Part shown: positions 54,284-63,486 of the stretch, in pieces
Numbering within the stretch: the stretch's first letter is position 1
Layout: the number at the start of each line of letters is the position of its first letter
Source of the DNA: Zhongshania aliphaticivorans
GTDB taxonomy: Bacteria; Pseudomonadota; Gammaproteobacteria; Pseudomonadales; Spongiibacteraceae
NCBI RefSeq assembly: GCF_902705855.1
Contig: NZ_CACSIJ010000016.1
Location: 141,441 to 205,440 of the forward strand
Reading direction: 5' to 3'
DNA: 64,000 nucleotides
Made by a program: the position numbers and the translations under genes
Notes under the pieces: generated by a model
Seen by the model: the letters and a program-made list of their open reading frames with translations, nothing else
What the model was told of the DNA's origin: nothing
Database searches by the model: none

Positions 54284-54994
54284 ATGAAGAAAATTAAACT
54301 GCTGAGTTTTGATTTAGACGACACCCTGTGGCTTAGCAAGCCGGTAATCCAGCGCGCTGAGCAGGTTTTTTATTCGTATTTAACAACTATCGCACCGGCA
54401 CTGGTCGAGCGCTTTAGTCCAGAGTCATTGCGTGCACACCGATTAGACTTTCTTAAACGTCACCCTAAATTTGCGCACCAAATATCCCAGTGGCGCATCG
54501 CAAGTCTTACCGAGGCATTGGAGCTCTGCGGGTATAAGGAGAAAAGCGCCAATATCGCCCGTGAGGCATTTGCGCATTTTATTGCGGCACGGCAGCAAGT
54601 CACGCTTTTTCCGTACTGCGAAAACGTTATTCGCGAGCTCAGCCAAAACTATATGCTAATTAGCCTAACCAATGGCAATGCTGACCTTAACCAACAACCC
54701 GTCGGTCAATATTTCCACGCGAATTTTCAAGCGGAGCATGTAAATGCCGCTAAACCTGAGCCCGCGCTCTTTTTAAAGGCATTAGATATTGCTGGCTGCA
54801 AACCAGAAGAGGCGATTCATATTGGAGATCATATAGTTGACGATATTAGCGGTGCCAAGGCGCTTGGCTTTTTTACTATTCAAGCCTGCCTAAAACCAGA
54901 CTCACCAGAACCCCATGCCCTCTCTGATGAACAATTTAATGATTGGCGGGAGTTACCATCTAAAATTGAGCAGCTAGAGCAGATATTGCCCTAG
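54284..54994 (+). CDS. HAD-superfamily hydrolase, YigB-like
   Basis: The 236-residue phosphatase has motif I LSFDLDDTLW, motif II SLTNGNADL, the lysine of motif III in NAAKPEPALF and motif IV HIGDHIVDDISGA. It corresponds by position (after DUF484 and xerC) and sequence to YigB, which dephosphorylates FMN and the riboflavin intermediate 5-amino-6-ribitylamino-uracil phosphate. If so it supplies RibH, coded 45 kb away under the FMN riboswitch. The substrate is inferred. Confidence 0.87.
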   Translation: MKKIKLLSFDLDDTLWLSKPVIQRAEQVFYSYLTTIAPALVERFSPESLRAHRLDFLKRHPKFAHQISQWRIASLTEALELCGYKEKSANIAREAFAHFIAARQQVTLFPYCENVIRELSQNYMLISLTNGNADLNQQPVGQYFHANFQAEHVNAAKPEPALFLKALDIAGCKPEEAIHIGDHIVDDISGAKALGFFTIQACLKPDSPEPHALSDEQFNDWRELPSKIEQLEQILP

Positions 54995-55019
54995 CTGCTA
55001 TGCCATATCGAGACTCTGA

Positions 55020-55223
55020 TCAGTAGCTATCTGATTCGGTGTCTATGTCATTAAGATTACTGCGCAAATGTGGGTCTAAATGCTTGATCTCACCGCCAAG
55101 GGCGAGAAAAGCCTCCACATCTTTTGCAAGTTGCTCTCGCATACGGTCATGCACCGTCGGTGCCGACACATACCTTTGAGCGTTTGATATTTGAGTTTCT
55201 GTACTACGATTACGCGACCCCAT
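55020..55223 (-). CDS. Small protein, possibly SutA-like
   Basis: The 67-residue product has a basic, serine/threonine-rich N-terminus (MGSRNRSTETQISN) and a helical core RMREQLAKDVEAFLALGGEIKHLDP. The core resembles the RNA-polymerase-binding protein SutA of Pseudomonas in its LxxDVxAFLxxGG pattern. A perfect GGGAGGA 7 nt upstream sets the start at 55223. It lies next to glnK-amtB. The family assignment is tentative. Confidence 0.55.
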   Translation of the reverse strand: MGSRNRSTETQISNAQRYVSAPTVHDRMREQLAKDVEAFLALGGEIKHLDPHLRSNLNDIDTESDSY

Positions 55224-55375
55224 ACGACGTCCTCCCGGAAATAAGAATCCCGCGTTTACGAGGCGATTTATACTTGTATACAAGGCTTTCTGACAAGAGG
55301 TGCGTTAGGTTTTTTTGTTATTACGGACAAATATCTTCATTACTTTTTGAGCTAAAGATCAAAAATATTGCAAAC

Positions 55376-55398
55376 AAAAAGGGCGGCCAAAGCCGCCC
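55376..55398 (-). terminator. Intrinsic terminator of glnK (first copy)
   Basis: GGGCGGC and GCCGCCC pair across a CAAA loop, and the minus strand continues with TTTTTG. It lies 22 bp after the glnK stop codon. Confidence 0.85.
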
Positions 55399-55420
55399 CG
55401 TTCATATCACTTTTGCAGTG

Positions 55421-55774
<354 letters not shown>

Positions 55775-55989
55775 TTACTTTTATGATAAGAATTATTACC
55801 TGCCGTTAAGTTAGCTCAGGCGATAAGGACTTGGCAAGGTGATCCCAGCTTTTGCCGTAAAAAAGCCCAGAAAAGCGGGATAGAGGCCTTAAATCTTTGC
55901 TAGTGCGGTTTTGGCTTGATGCTAGGTGGGAGGCGCTTTTGCGCTTTACGCTAGATGGGAGACGGAAAACGCTAATATAAAAGCGCGCT

Positions 55990-56046
55990 TGACGTCGAAG
56001 GTCAGACGTCGGAAGTTAAAGCCGACTTCCGTTTCCCGTCAAGCAT
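55990..56046. repeat. GTCGGA-type intergenic repeat downstream of amtB
   Basis: TTGACGTCGAAGGTCAGACG, TCGGAAG and then CCGACTTCC with CCCGTCAAGC form a nested inverted repeat of the same vocabulary as the block at 52797. Together with the amtB terminator it fills most of the gap between amtB and the first glnK. Confidence 0.6.
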
Positions 56047-56051
56047 CCAGC

Positions 56052-56079
56052 AAAAAAAAGGGCGCTCTATGAGCGCCCT
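56052..56079 (-). terminator. Intrinsic terminator of amtB
   Basis: AGGGCGCTC and GAGCGCCCT pair with a 3-nt loop, followed by a run of eight T on the minus strand, 21 bp after the amtB stop. Confidence 0.92.
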
Positions 56080-56100
56080 GAAATCACCAAACGGGGGAGA

Positions 56101-57348
56101 TTACTTGTTGGTGAATTCTGGATAAGCTTCCATACCACATTCTGAGAGGTCGACACCTTCGTACTCTTCCTCATCAGATACGCGTATACCCATGACTGCT
56201 TTCAAGATCGCCCAAACCACGAGGCTTGCTACGAAGGTCCAAGCAAAGATCACGAAGGCACCGTAGATCTGATTACCGAAAGTTGCGTCGCTGTTGTTGA
56301 ATGGCACTGCCATTACACCCCAAAGACCAACTACACCGTGAACAGAGATCGCACCGACTGGATCGTCAATTTTCAGCTTGTCTAGGCCTAGGATGGCGAA
56401 TACAACCAGTACACCACCAACCGCACCGATCAGAGTAGAAACAACTGGATCTGGTGACAGTGGGTCTGCAGTGATCGCTACCAAACCAGCCAAAGCGCCG
56501 TTAAGTACCATGGTTAAGTCAGCTTTGCCGAACAACAAGCGGGCAACAATCAGCGCGGCAATCAAGCCACCACTTGCAGCAGCATTGGTGTTAACAAATA
56601 CTTGAGCAGTCGCATTCGCTTCTTCGATGTTAGACACCATCAGCTCTGAACCGCCGTTGAAGCCGAACCAACCCATCCACAGGATGAAGGTACCCAATGT
56701 TGCCATTGGTAGGTTTGCACCAGGGATCGCATTAACGTGACCGTTCTCGCCGTACTTGCCTTTACGAGCGCCCAGCATCAATACACCAGCCAGTGCCGCA
56801 GAAGCACCACACATATGCACAATACCTGAGCCAGCGAAGTCAGAGAAACCTGCTTCTGACAAGAAACCACCGCCCCAGCTCCAAGAACCTTGTAGCGGGT
56901 AGATAACGCCTGTCATCACAACCGCGAAAGCTAGGAAAGCCCACAGCTTCATACGCTCTGCAACCGCACCCGACACGATAGACATAGCCGTTGCTACGAA
57001 TACCACTTGGAAGAAGAAGTCAGATGAACCTGAGTAGTAGGTGTCGCCGTTTGACGCTAGCACTTCTTCAACAGATGCGTCAGCAATTGAGTTGCCGAAC
57101 CATGCATCTGGCAGAATGCCACCTTCTGAACCGCCGTACATGATTGTGTAACCACACAATAAGTACATGGTACAAGCCACCGCAAACAGCGCGATGTTTT
57201 TAGTTAAGATTTCTGTGGTGTTTTTTGCACGAACCAAACCGGCTTCGAGCATGGCAAAACCTGCTGCCATCCACATTACGAACGCGCCCATAACTAGGAA
57301 GTAAAATGTGTCCAGGGCGTACTTGACCTGTATGATGTCTTCCATCAC
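56101..57348 (-). CDS. amtB: Ammonium transporter AmtB
   Basis: It conducts ammonium across the inner membrane. The 415-residue protein has eleven membrane helices with the pore histidines in GIVHMCGASAALAG and ISVHGVVGLWG (about residues 180 and 330). The usual MWMAAGFAMLEAGLVRAKN and WMGWFGFNGGSEL are present. No long signal peptide is visible. It is downstream of the second glnK by 67 bp with no terminator between, so the two are cotranscribed and the PII protein probably plugs the channel. Confidence 0.97.
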   Translation of the reverse strand: MMEDIIQVKYALDTFYFLVMGAFVMWMAAGFAMLEAGLVRAKNTTEILTKNIALFAVACTMYLLCGYTIMYGGSEGGILPDAWFGNSIADASVEEVLASNGDTYYSGSSDFFFQVVFVATAMSIVSGAVAERMKLWAFLAFAVVMTGVIYPLQGSWSWGGGFLSEAGFSDFAGSGIVHMCGASAALAGVLMLGARKGKYGENGHVNAIPGANLPMATLGTFILWMGWFGFNGGSELMVSNIEEANATAQVFVNTNAAASGGLIAALIVARLLFGKADLTMVLNGALAGLVAITADPLSPDPVVSTLIGAVGGVLVVFAILGLDKLKIDDPVGAISVHGVVGLWGVMAVPFNNSDATFGNQIYGAFVIFAWTFVASLVVWAILKAVMGIRVSDEEEYEGVDLSECGMEAYPEFTNK

Positions 57349-57415
57349 ATGCCCTCCAAAGGGAAAGAGATAAGTCTTTTAATTTAATTAATAAATATAA
57401 ACCGCTGCAGTATGA

Positions 57416-57778
<363 letters not shown>

Positions 57779-57801
57779 TTAGCGCACATTAGGACTAAGT
57801 T

Positions 57802-57834
57802 AAAAAAATAGCCGGTGGCAACGCTGCCACCGGC
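57802..57834 (-). terminator. Intrinsic terminator of the TorF-like gene
   Basis: GCCGGTGGCA and TGCCACCGGC form a perfect 10-bp stem with a 4-nt loop, followed on the minus strand by ATTTTTTT. Some read-through into glnK-amtB may still occur. Confidence 0.92.
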
Positions 57835-57842
57835 CGAGGGTT

Positions 57843-58505
57843 TTACATTGAAATTGGCAAGCTATAAGAAACGATAAACTTAGGATCAGTATCGACGCCT
57901 AATACCTCATCGCCATCTTGCTGGCTGACGATAAACGACAAGTTGTCGTTATAAGCGTATGCCAAGTCAACGTGATAGGTGTTGTCGCCATTAATATCCT
58001 CTGAACCCCACGTCATAGAAAACGCACCAAGCGAACCACTTACAGTGTAGTAGTTGTACTCGGTGTAACCAGAAGGACCAGCAACTGGCTCATAATATGA
58101 AACGCTGATTGGACCATAACCGACGGTCAGTACAACATCTGTGTGCTCAAAGAAATCTGTTTCTTCAGTACCTAGGTAACCAGCACCTGATGGGTAGTTG
58201 TAGTTGTAAGCGGTAATGTCAAAGCTGAAGTCGCCTGCAGACACACCGTAACCAACATATAAGTCATACTCGGTGCCGGCAGAGGTATCACCAGATGAGC
58301 CCCAAATACCAGCGGTAAAACCACCAGCACTGTAGTTAATGTCACCAGATACTGCTGGAGTGCCACTACCTAAATCGTAACCGCGCCACAAGTAAGTGCT
58401 CGCAATTCCGACACTTGCAGATACATCTGCAGAAGCTGGAGCAGCAATCATGGTCATTGAAGCAGCTGCAACGCTTGCAGCTAATAAAGTTTTCATTGTT
58501 TTCAT
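57843..58505 (-). CDS. TorF-family putative outer membrane porin
   Basis: The 220-residue protein has a signal peptide (MKTMKTLLAASVAAASMTMI, cleaved after PASA). A beta-barrel of alternating short strands follows, with the family hallmark SVGIASTYLWRGYDLGSGTPAVSGDINYSAGGFTAGIWGSS split over residues about 28-70. The C-terminus is KFIVSYSLPISM. GGAG at 10 nt favours the ATG at 58505 over a GTG at 58520. A sigma-54-like promoter lies upstream and glnK-amtB downstream, so a role in uptake of a nitrogen compound is a fair inference. Confidence 0.87.
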   Translation of the reverse strand: MKTMKTLLAASVAAASMTMIAAPASADVSASVGIASTYLWRGYDLGSGTPAVSGDINYSAGGFTAGIWGSSGDTSAGTEYDLYVGYGVSAGDFSFDITAYNYNYPSGAGYLGTEETDFFEHTDVVLTVGYGPISVSYYEPVAGPSGYTEYNYYTVSGSLGAFSMTWGSEDINGDNTYHVDLAYAYNDNLSFIVSQQDGDEVLGVDTDPKFIVSYSLPISM

Positions 58506-58564
58506 GTCTTTAGTCTCCACTAAGGTATAAGAAAGTGATTAAGCACTGTCCTGACCTAGCTTTA

Positions 58565-58579
58565 GCATTTTCGATGCCA
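58565..58579 (-). promoter_or_regulatory. Sigma-54-type promoter of the TorF-like gene
   Basis: On the minus strand TGGCATCGAAAATGC has the GG and GC dinucleotides 10 nt apart, as in the consensus TGGCAC-N5-TTGC. It lies about 60 bp before the ATG at 58505. Together with the PII and Amt genes it suggests NtrC-dependent nitrogen control. Confidence 0.65.
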
Positions 58580-59046
58580 ACTTGGTTTTTATTCTTTTAA
58601 AACAATATCTTAGAGACAAAAAACGACAACAATACAACAGCGATAGTTAAGGCTACGTTACAGCCCCCTCGCCAAACCAATAGATATGCTCAAAAGTAGA
58701 GCGTTTTTAATTAAGTTCGAATTTAAATGCTTCAATAACATGCACAACTTGAGTGCCAAATAATTTAAGACCGTCAATATATTCTGCTAAAAACACGCTA
58801 AATAATTAAAAAATATAGGATTTTATTAATATTAATGTCACAAAAAAAGACAGCGTGCATTACCCTTACACACGGCGCACCATTTCGGTGCCAGCGCACT
58901 ATATTTCAGCGAACGTGTACTTTAAGGCGCCAAAAAATAAAAAAGGGATGCCCTTTGGCATCCCTTAAAACAAAATATTCATTCAGTAATTTCTGCAAGC
59001 CTTGGGCTGCTTAGCTGTTAAATGATCCGCGATTATTCGCCACAAA
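58580..59046. other. Gap upstream of the TorF-like gene, AT-rich
   Basis: Apart from the CoA transferase terminator at 58932-58967 I see no gene. Enhancer sites for a sigma-54 activator would be expected in this stretch, but no clear GCACC-N3-GGTGC type pair was found by eye. Confidence 0.4.
58932..58967 (-). terminator. Intrinsic terminator of the CoA transferase gene
   Basis: AAGGGATGCC and GGCATCCCTT form a 10-bp stem with a 4-nt loop. On the minus strand it is followed by TTTTTTATTTTTT. Confidence 0.92.
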
Positions 59047-61452
59047 TTACGACACCATTACCTCAAGATCGCCCGATTCAATTAACGATTCTATCGTCGT
59101 CTCATCTAGCTGAAGAATATCTCGCATCAGCTCTCGAGTGTGTTCGGCAACAAATGGTGCTGGACGGATTTCCGGTTCCGGCAAGTAGCTTCTCCCAGCG
59201 GGACCATTCTCTGTTAGTAAGGGCGCATCTAAACCCGGCTGCATATTGATTCTGAAGAAGTCCCGCGCTTTTAAATGCGGGTTATCGGGCAGCTCATTAA
59301 TTCGCGCCATGGCTGCTGCGGCAATACCCGCTGCCTGTAGAGTTTCCACTATTTGCTGGGGCGTCCGCTCTAGCGTCCAATTAGACAACTCTTGCTCCAC
59401 GTAATCACGCATGGCGAGTCTGCCGCTGGCAACTTTAAGACGCTGATCCTCTGCAAGATCTTGACGCCCCATTGCGCTACAGAGCTGCAGCCATTGTTCG
59501 TCACCCTCGATATCAATCACGCACCACTCATCGTCACCTTCGCAGCTAAACAAGTTTGAGGGCGCGTCAAATCGACCGCGATTCCCGCTGGGCGCCAACC
59601 ATCCCTCCTGCAGAGACTCACTCAGTAGCTCGGTGGACAAGGTCATTAATATGGTTTCCGCCTGAGACAAGCTGACGGTGCCGCCTACGCCGGTTTTTTC
59701 ACGCTCTATTAGCAATGCAAGAATCGCCACCGCCGACACCCTCGCCGCCAAATGGTCGGGGAATATGGTTAATGCATCGCCAAAACCGCACTCGTCTTCT
59801 GGATAACGCCACAAGCCGGTAAGGCCACTGCTAGCCCGCACCAGTGGGCCGTAACCCATGCTGTTGCTCATTGGTCCGCTGCCTCCGAGGGCACTGCTTT
59901 CAGAAACGATAATACGCGGGTTGATGGCTTTGAGTTCGGTATAACCAAAGCCAAGCGAGTCCATCGTTCCTGGTTTGAAATTTGAGAGAACCACGTCCGA
60001 CTTCGCCACCAGTTCTTTAAAGATCTGTTTGCCCTTTTCACTGCGTAAATTAAGGCCTAGCGATTTTTTGCCTCGGGAACCCTGTGCAAATGATTCTGTA
60101 ATAGGGCTATTTTGCAAGGACTGGCGCAAGCCATCAGGATAGGCTTTATTCTCTACCTTAATCACCTCCGCACCTTGATCTGCAAACAATCTTCCCAATT
60201 CTGCGCCAGCTACAATCACGCCGAGATCGAGTACACGAATGCCCTCAAGCGGGCGGCGAGTTGACTGAGCTGGACTAGCGCTGCGTAGCGCTAATCGATC
60301 AGTACTAAAATTCGGCTGATGTTCGTTTAATACTGGTGCTGGCTGACGAATACCCGCCCGCTGGCCGTTAATTTTTAAATAGCCAGAGGGTGCCTTGCCT
60401 TGTAGTCCGGCGGCGAGATCTATTTCTGTAAATGCCCCTCTTGCCGTGAAGTGATGATCTTGTAATACCTGCTGTGGTGTAGCGACAGCAGCAATGGGAA
60501 CACCACGGCGCTGTCCTTCCGCCACCAAATCTGTGCTATTTTCTTTGGCAAACAATGCTTCGATTAATAGATTGATCTCGCGCATATGTTTAAATCGCTT
60601 GGCCATATTTGCGTATGCAGGGTCGGTATAAGGATGATCATCGCCAAGCCAAGCACTCATCGCCTGCCACTGGCGCGGGTTTAAAACGCAGATCCGTACA
60701 AAACCGTCTGCACAGGGAAAGAAAGGGTACATTTTGCCCTCTGGCGGCCGGCCTCTAGGTGCCAATTTGGTCGCACTCTGACCGCCGGCGGCGCTGCCGG
60801 TCACCCCCAATGCGGGGTCTAAAATCTGGCAGCTCGCCTCAAATACCGAAAAATCGATATTACCGCTCCGATGGGTATGAGCACTTTGCCAATACGCGAC
60901 TAACGCAACCCACGCCGCCTGTATTGCCGCGGCTTCATAGCATAATTGACCCGGCGGCAGCAGCGGTTCCCGATCTTTAAGACCAGAACGCGCCGTAATG
61001 CCTGCCATCGCCATATGCACCGCATTACTGCCGGCATAGCCCGCATACGGGCCGCTGTCGCCAAAATCTGATATTGCGAGGGTAATTAAATGACTCTCTT
61101 CCGACTCAACTAACGGCGTAATTTCATTTAGCCACTGCAGCGCGGTCTCTGAACAAGAGTGAATCAAAATATCGGTCTGCTGCGCTAGCGCATAAAAAGT
61201 TGTCCGGTCACCTTCTTGCGCAATATCTAACACCACGCTCTTTTTATTTGCCGCGTGGGTCGCAAAATATAAGCTATGCCCCTTCACCAAGGGCGCCGCC
61301 CGCCGCGCGGGACTGCCTTGACCCGGCTCAATCAACATCACCTCAGCGCCTAAGTCCGCTAAGTAGCGGCCACAACTATCACCCTTACCTTCGCAAAGGT
61401 CGAGAATACGTAAGCCCTTTAAGGGTTGATTGCTTTTATTGCTATTCATCAA
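59047..61452 (-). CDS. Tandem CaiB/BaiF-type (family III) CoA transferase
   Basis: The 801-residue protein holds two family III CoA-transferase domains in one chain. The first runs from about residue 12 (LKGLRILDLCEGKGDSCGRYLADLGAEVMLIEPGQG) to about 370. The second starts near 405 (LEGIRVLDLGVIVAGAELGRLFADQGAEVIKVEN) with DVVLSNFKPGTMDSLGFGY. Family III enzymes usually dimerise, so this may be a pseudo-dimer in one polypeptide. The first half lacks some conserved residues around LSNFRPG, so only one half may be catalytic. The substrate is unknown. Confidence 0.88.
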   Translation of the reverse strand: MMNSNKSNQPLKGLRILDLCEGKGDSCGRYLADLGAEVMLIEPGQGSPARRAAPLVKGHSLYFATHAANKKSVVLDIAQEGDRTTFYALAQQTDILIHSCSETALQWLNEITPLVESEESHLITLAISDFGDSGPYAGYAGSNAVHMAMAGITARSGLKDREPLLPPGQLCYEAAAIQAAWVALVAYWQSAHTHRSGNIDFSVFEASCQILDPALGVTGSAAGGQSATKLAPRGRPPEGKMYPFFPCADGFVRICVLNPRQWQAMSAWLGDDHPYTDPAYANMAKRFKHMREINLLIEALFAKENSTDLVAEGQRRGVPIAAVATPQQVLQDHHFTARGAFTEIDLAAGLQGKAPSGYLKINGQRAGIRQPAPVLNEHQPNFSTDRLALRSASPAQSTRRPLEGIRVLDLGVIVAGAELGRLFADQGAEVIKVENKAYPDGLRQSLQNSPITESFAQGSRGKKSLGLNLRSEKGKQIFKELVAKSDVVLSNFKPGTMDSLGFGYTELKAINPRIIVSESSALGGSGPMSNSMGYGPLVRASSGLTGLWRYPEDECGFGDALTIFPDHLAARVSAVAILALLIEREKTGVGGTVSLSQAETILMTLSTELLSESLQEGWLAPSGNRGRFDAPSNLFSCEGDDEWCVIDIEGDEQWLQLCSAMGRQDLAEDQRLKVASGRLAMRDYVEQELSNWTLERTPQQIVETLQAAGIAAAAMARINELPDNPHLKARDFFRINMQPGLDAPLLTENGPAGRSYLPEPEIRPAPFVAEHTRELMRDILQLDETTIESLIESGDLEVMVS

Positions 61453-61824
61453 ATAACTGCCTCGTAGATGACATGTTCAATAGAATGGCCATGCCGGAGA
61501 TCGCGGATATAAACATCAGCACGCGATCTGTTGTCGCTGTTGATCATTATTGCGGGTATATGCGTGAATTAGACTCAGTCTTGAAAACGCTGTAAAGCAG
61601 GCTCACGACCAATTATTGTTTGCACGCGACATAAATACGCTCACTAAATCTAATCACAATAGTTTAATGGCCGTCAATTTTCTAGCAAAAACCGCCGCCC
61701 AGAAAGAATAGATATTTAGGCGGGAGGGCCGACTATTTCAAATGGGCAATAGCCAAAAACAAGAAACCCCAGAAAACTGGGGCTCTTGTACCAAATTGAC
61801 GCTAATTAGACGGCGGCGCTAAAA
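61453..61824. other. 372-bp intergenic region
   Basis: It holds the promoter of the CoA transferase on one side and the terminator of the glycine-rich protein gene on the other. I see no further gene. Confidence 0.5.
61755..61782 (-). terminator. Candidate terminator of the glycine-rich protein gene
   Basis: CCCCAG and CTGGGG form a short 6-bp stem with a 4-nt loop, and the minus strand continues TTTCTTGTTTTT. Confidence 0.5.
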
Positions 61825-62730
61825 CTACTCTGCGCCCTTTTCATCTAATTTTTCCACTCGCGCACGAAGATGCTCAATTTGGCGCTGTAGCTCTGAAATC
61901 ATTGCTGCGGAAGACTTGGCTTCAACCGGCTGCTCTGAGGACAAAATTAACTGATCAAGCAATTTACGCCCAGGGTTTCCAGCAGAACCAGCCAAACCAG
62001 GGCTGCCAGCTAAACCACCGTCACTGCCAGCTACCCAAGCGCGATTACCCGTCAAACTTCTCTTATGCACAAAACGGCCACTCGTTCCTGCGCCGCCAGA
62101 TCCAGCGTCACCGCCGTTGCCACCAGCACCACCTTCATTACTAATAAGAATACGCTGAATCAGATCATCACCAGAAACACCTTTGGCAAGCACTTTATAC
62201 AAAACAGTAACGTCACCGCCTCGGCCACCTTCACCGCCTTCGCCACCGTCACCGCCGTTACCAGTAAAGTCTCCGTCACACGCTGCGCCGGCGTCTGCAC
62301 CGTCACCACCTGCACCGCCATCTCCGCCGTCACCACCATTAGCCAATATCTGCATATCGCCTAGTGATTCAATACCGAGTTGTAGGCGAATCTCTACGCC
62401 GTCGCTGCCACCACCACCGTGTTCACCTGCCATACCGTCTGAACATGTAGAGGCATTCTCACCCGCTTCACCCGCCGCTCCTGCACTGCCACTACCCTCG
62501 ATGACAACGCCATTGCCAATATAGGTATGCCTAGCCTGTACGCGCCAACCGGCTACAGCAGAAGAGAAGGTAATGCGGGCGCCATCGCCAATACGGAGGT
62601 TTTCGAGCACAAGCTCTTGTTGATCAATACCGACAATATAGGTTTTACCGGCGGGAATGCTGAGACTGGCTGCCAGCCCCGCTAGCGGGGTCAACGCTAG
62701 CGCTAATATGGCAAGGTACTTCATGAACAT
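61825..62730 (-). CDS. Secreted glycine-rich, collagen-like protein with C-terminal coiled coil
   Basis: The 301-residue protein has a signal peptide (MFMKYLAILALALTPLAGLAA). Next comes a short beta-like region about 22-75, then a long glycine-rich part (about 80-260) of GGxGGDGG and GGAGGNGGDAG units with few cysteines. The C-terminus (about 275-301) is a heptad coiled coil, ISELQRQIEHLRARVEKLDE. AAGGA just before the ATG at 62730 favours that start. I do not know the family; it might be a surface or matrix protein. Confidence 0.75.
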   Translation of the reverse strand: MFMKYLAILALALTPLAGLAASLSIPAGKTYIVGIDQQELVLENLRIGDGARITFSSAVAGWRVQARHTYIGNGVVIEGSGSAGAAGEAGENASTCSDGMAGEHGGGGSDGVEIRLQLGIESLGDMQILANGGDGGDGGAGGDGADAGAACDGDFTGNGGDGGEGGEGGRGGDVTVLYKVLAKGVSGDDLIQRILISNEGGAGGNGGDAGSGGAGTSGRFVHKRSLTGNRAWVAGSDGGLAGSPGLAGSAGNPGRKLLDQLILSSEQPVEAKSSAAMISELQRQIEHLRARVEKLDEKGAE

Positions 62731-62789
62731 TTTTTTCCTTATACTAGTGCGTAAGAAAGACAAAACTCGCGCTAGTATAAACCCTGAGC

Positions 62790-63485
62790 TTACACCGTCA
62801 TATGGCGACGTACGTCTTCTTCGATCATTTCATCACCGCGACCCGATAAGATAACTTCACCACGATCCATAACCGCATAGTTATCGGCAAGCGCCCGCGC
62901 AAAATCAAAATATTGCTCAACCAACACAATCGCCATTTCACCCTGCTGGCGCAGAATGGTAATCACATTTTGAATGTCTTTAATAATCGACGGCTGGATA
63001 CCTTCAGTAGGTTCGTCGAGCACGAGTAAGCGTGGCCGGGTAATTAAGGCCCGTGCAATCGCTAGCTGCTGCTGCTGGCCACCGGATAAATCACCACCCC
63101 GTCGCCGCAACATACTTTTTAAAACCGGGAATAAATCAAAAATTTCCGGACTAATACTGCGCTGGCTGCGCTTAAGCGGCGCGTAGCCGGTATACAGATT
63201 TTCTTGCACCGTAAGCTGAGAAAATACTTCGCGGCCCTGTGGCACATAGGCGATTCCCGCCCGCGCTCGATCCGCTGGCCCCATCGCGCTAATGTCTTTA
63301 TCTTCCCACATAATACTGCCACCACGAATGGGATGACGACCGGCGATTGCCCGTGCCAAGCTCGACTTACCGACACCATTGCGACCGAGAATACAGGTGA
63401 CTTTACCTTTCTCTCCAACAATATCTACTTTTCTCAAGGCCTGACTAGCACCGTAGTAAAGATCAATTTCATTTACGACCAACAT
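62790..63485 (-). CDS. urtE: Urea ABC transporter ATPase UrtE
   Basis: This branched-chain-type ABC ATPase has 231 residues. Walker A is ILGRNGVGKSS, the signature LSGGQQQQLAIARAL and Walker B LLVLDEPTEGIQPSIIKDI; the TEGIQPSIIKDI ending is typical for UrtE of urea transporters rather than LivF. I start at 63485 (MLVVNEIDLYYGAS), directly at the urtD stop codon. It is the last gene of the urt unit in this window. Confidence 0.9.
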   Translation of the reverse strand: MLVVNEIDLYYGASQALRKVDIVGEKGKVTCILGRNGVGKSSLARAIAGRHPIRGGSIMWEDKDISAMGPADRARAGIAYVPQGREVFSQLTVQENLYTGYAPLKRSQRSISPEIFDLFPVLKSMLRRRGGDLSGGQQQQLAIARALITRPRLLVLDEPTEGIQPSIIKDIQNVITILRQQGEMAIVLVEQYFDFARALADNYAVMDRGEVILSGRGDEMIEEDVRRHMTV

Positions 63486-63486
63486 A

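Noticed and set aside
55840-55860. Sigma-54 promoter for the first glnK copy
   Set aside because: TGGGATCACCTTGC on the minus strand has the GG-GC spacing one base short of the required ten.
62183-62524. Proline/serine-rich frame antisense to the glycine-rich gene
   Set aside because: It is the reverse complement of GGC/GGT repeats; the minus-strand frame has signal peptide and RBS.
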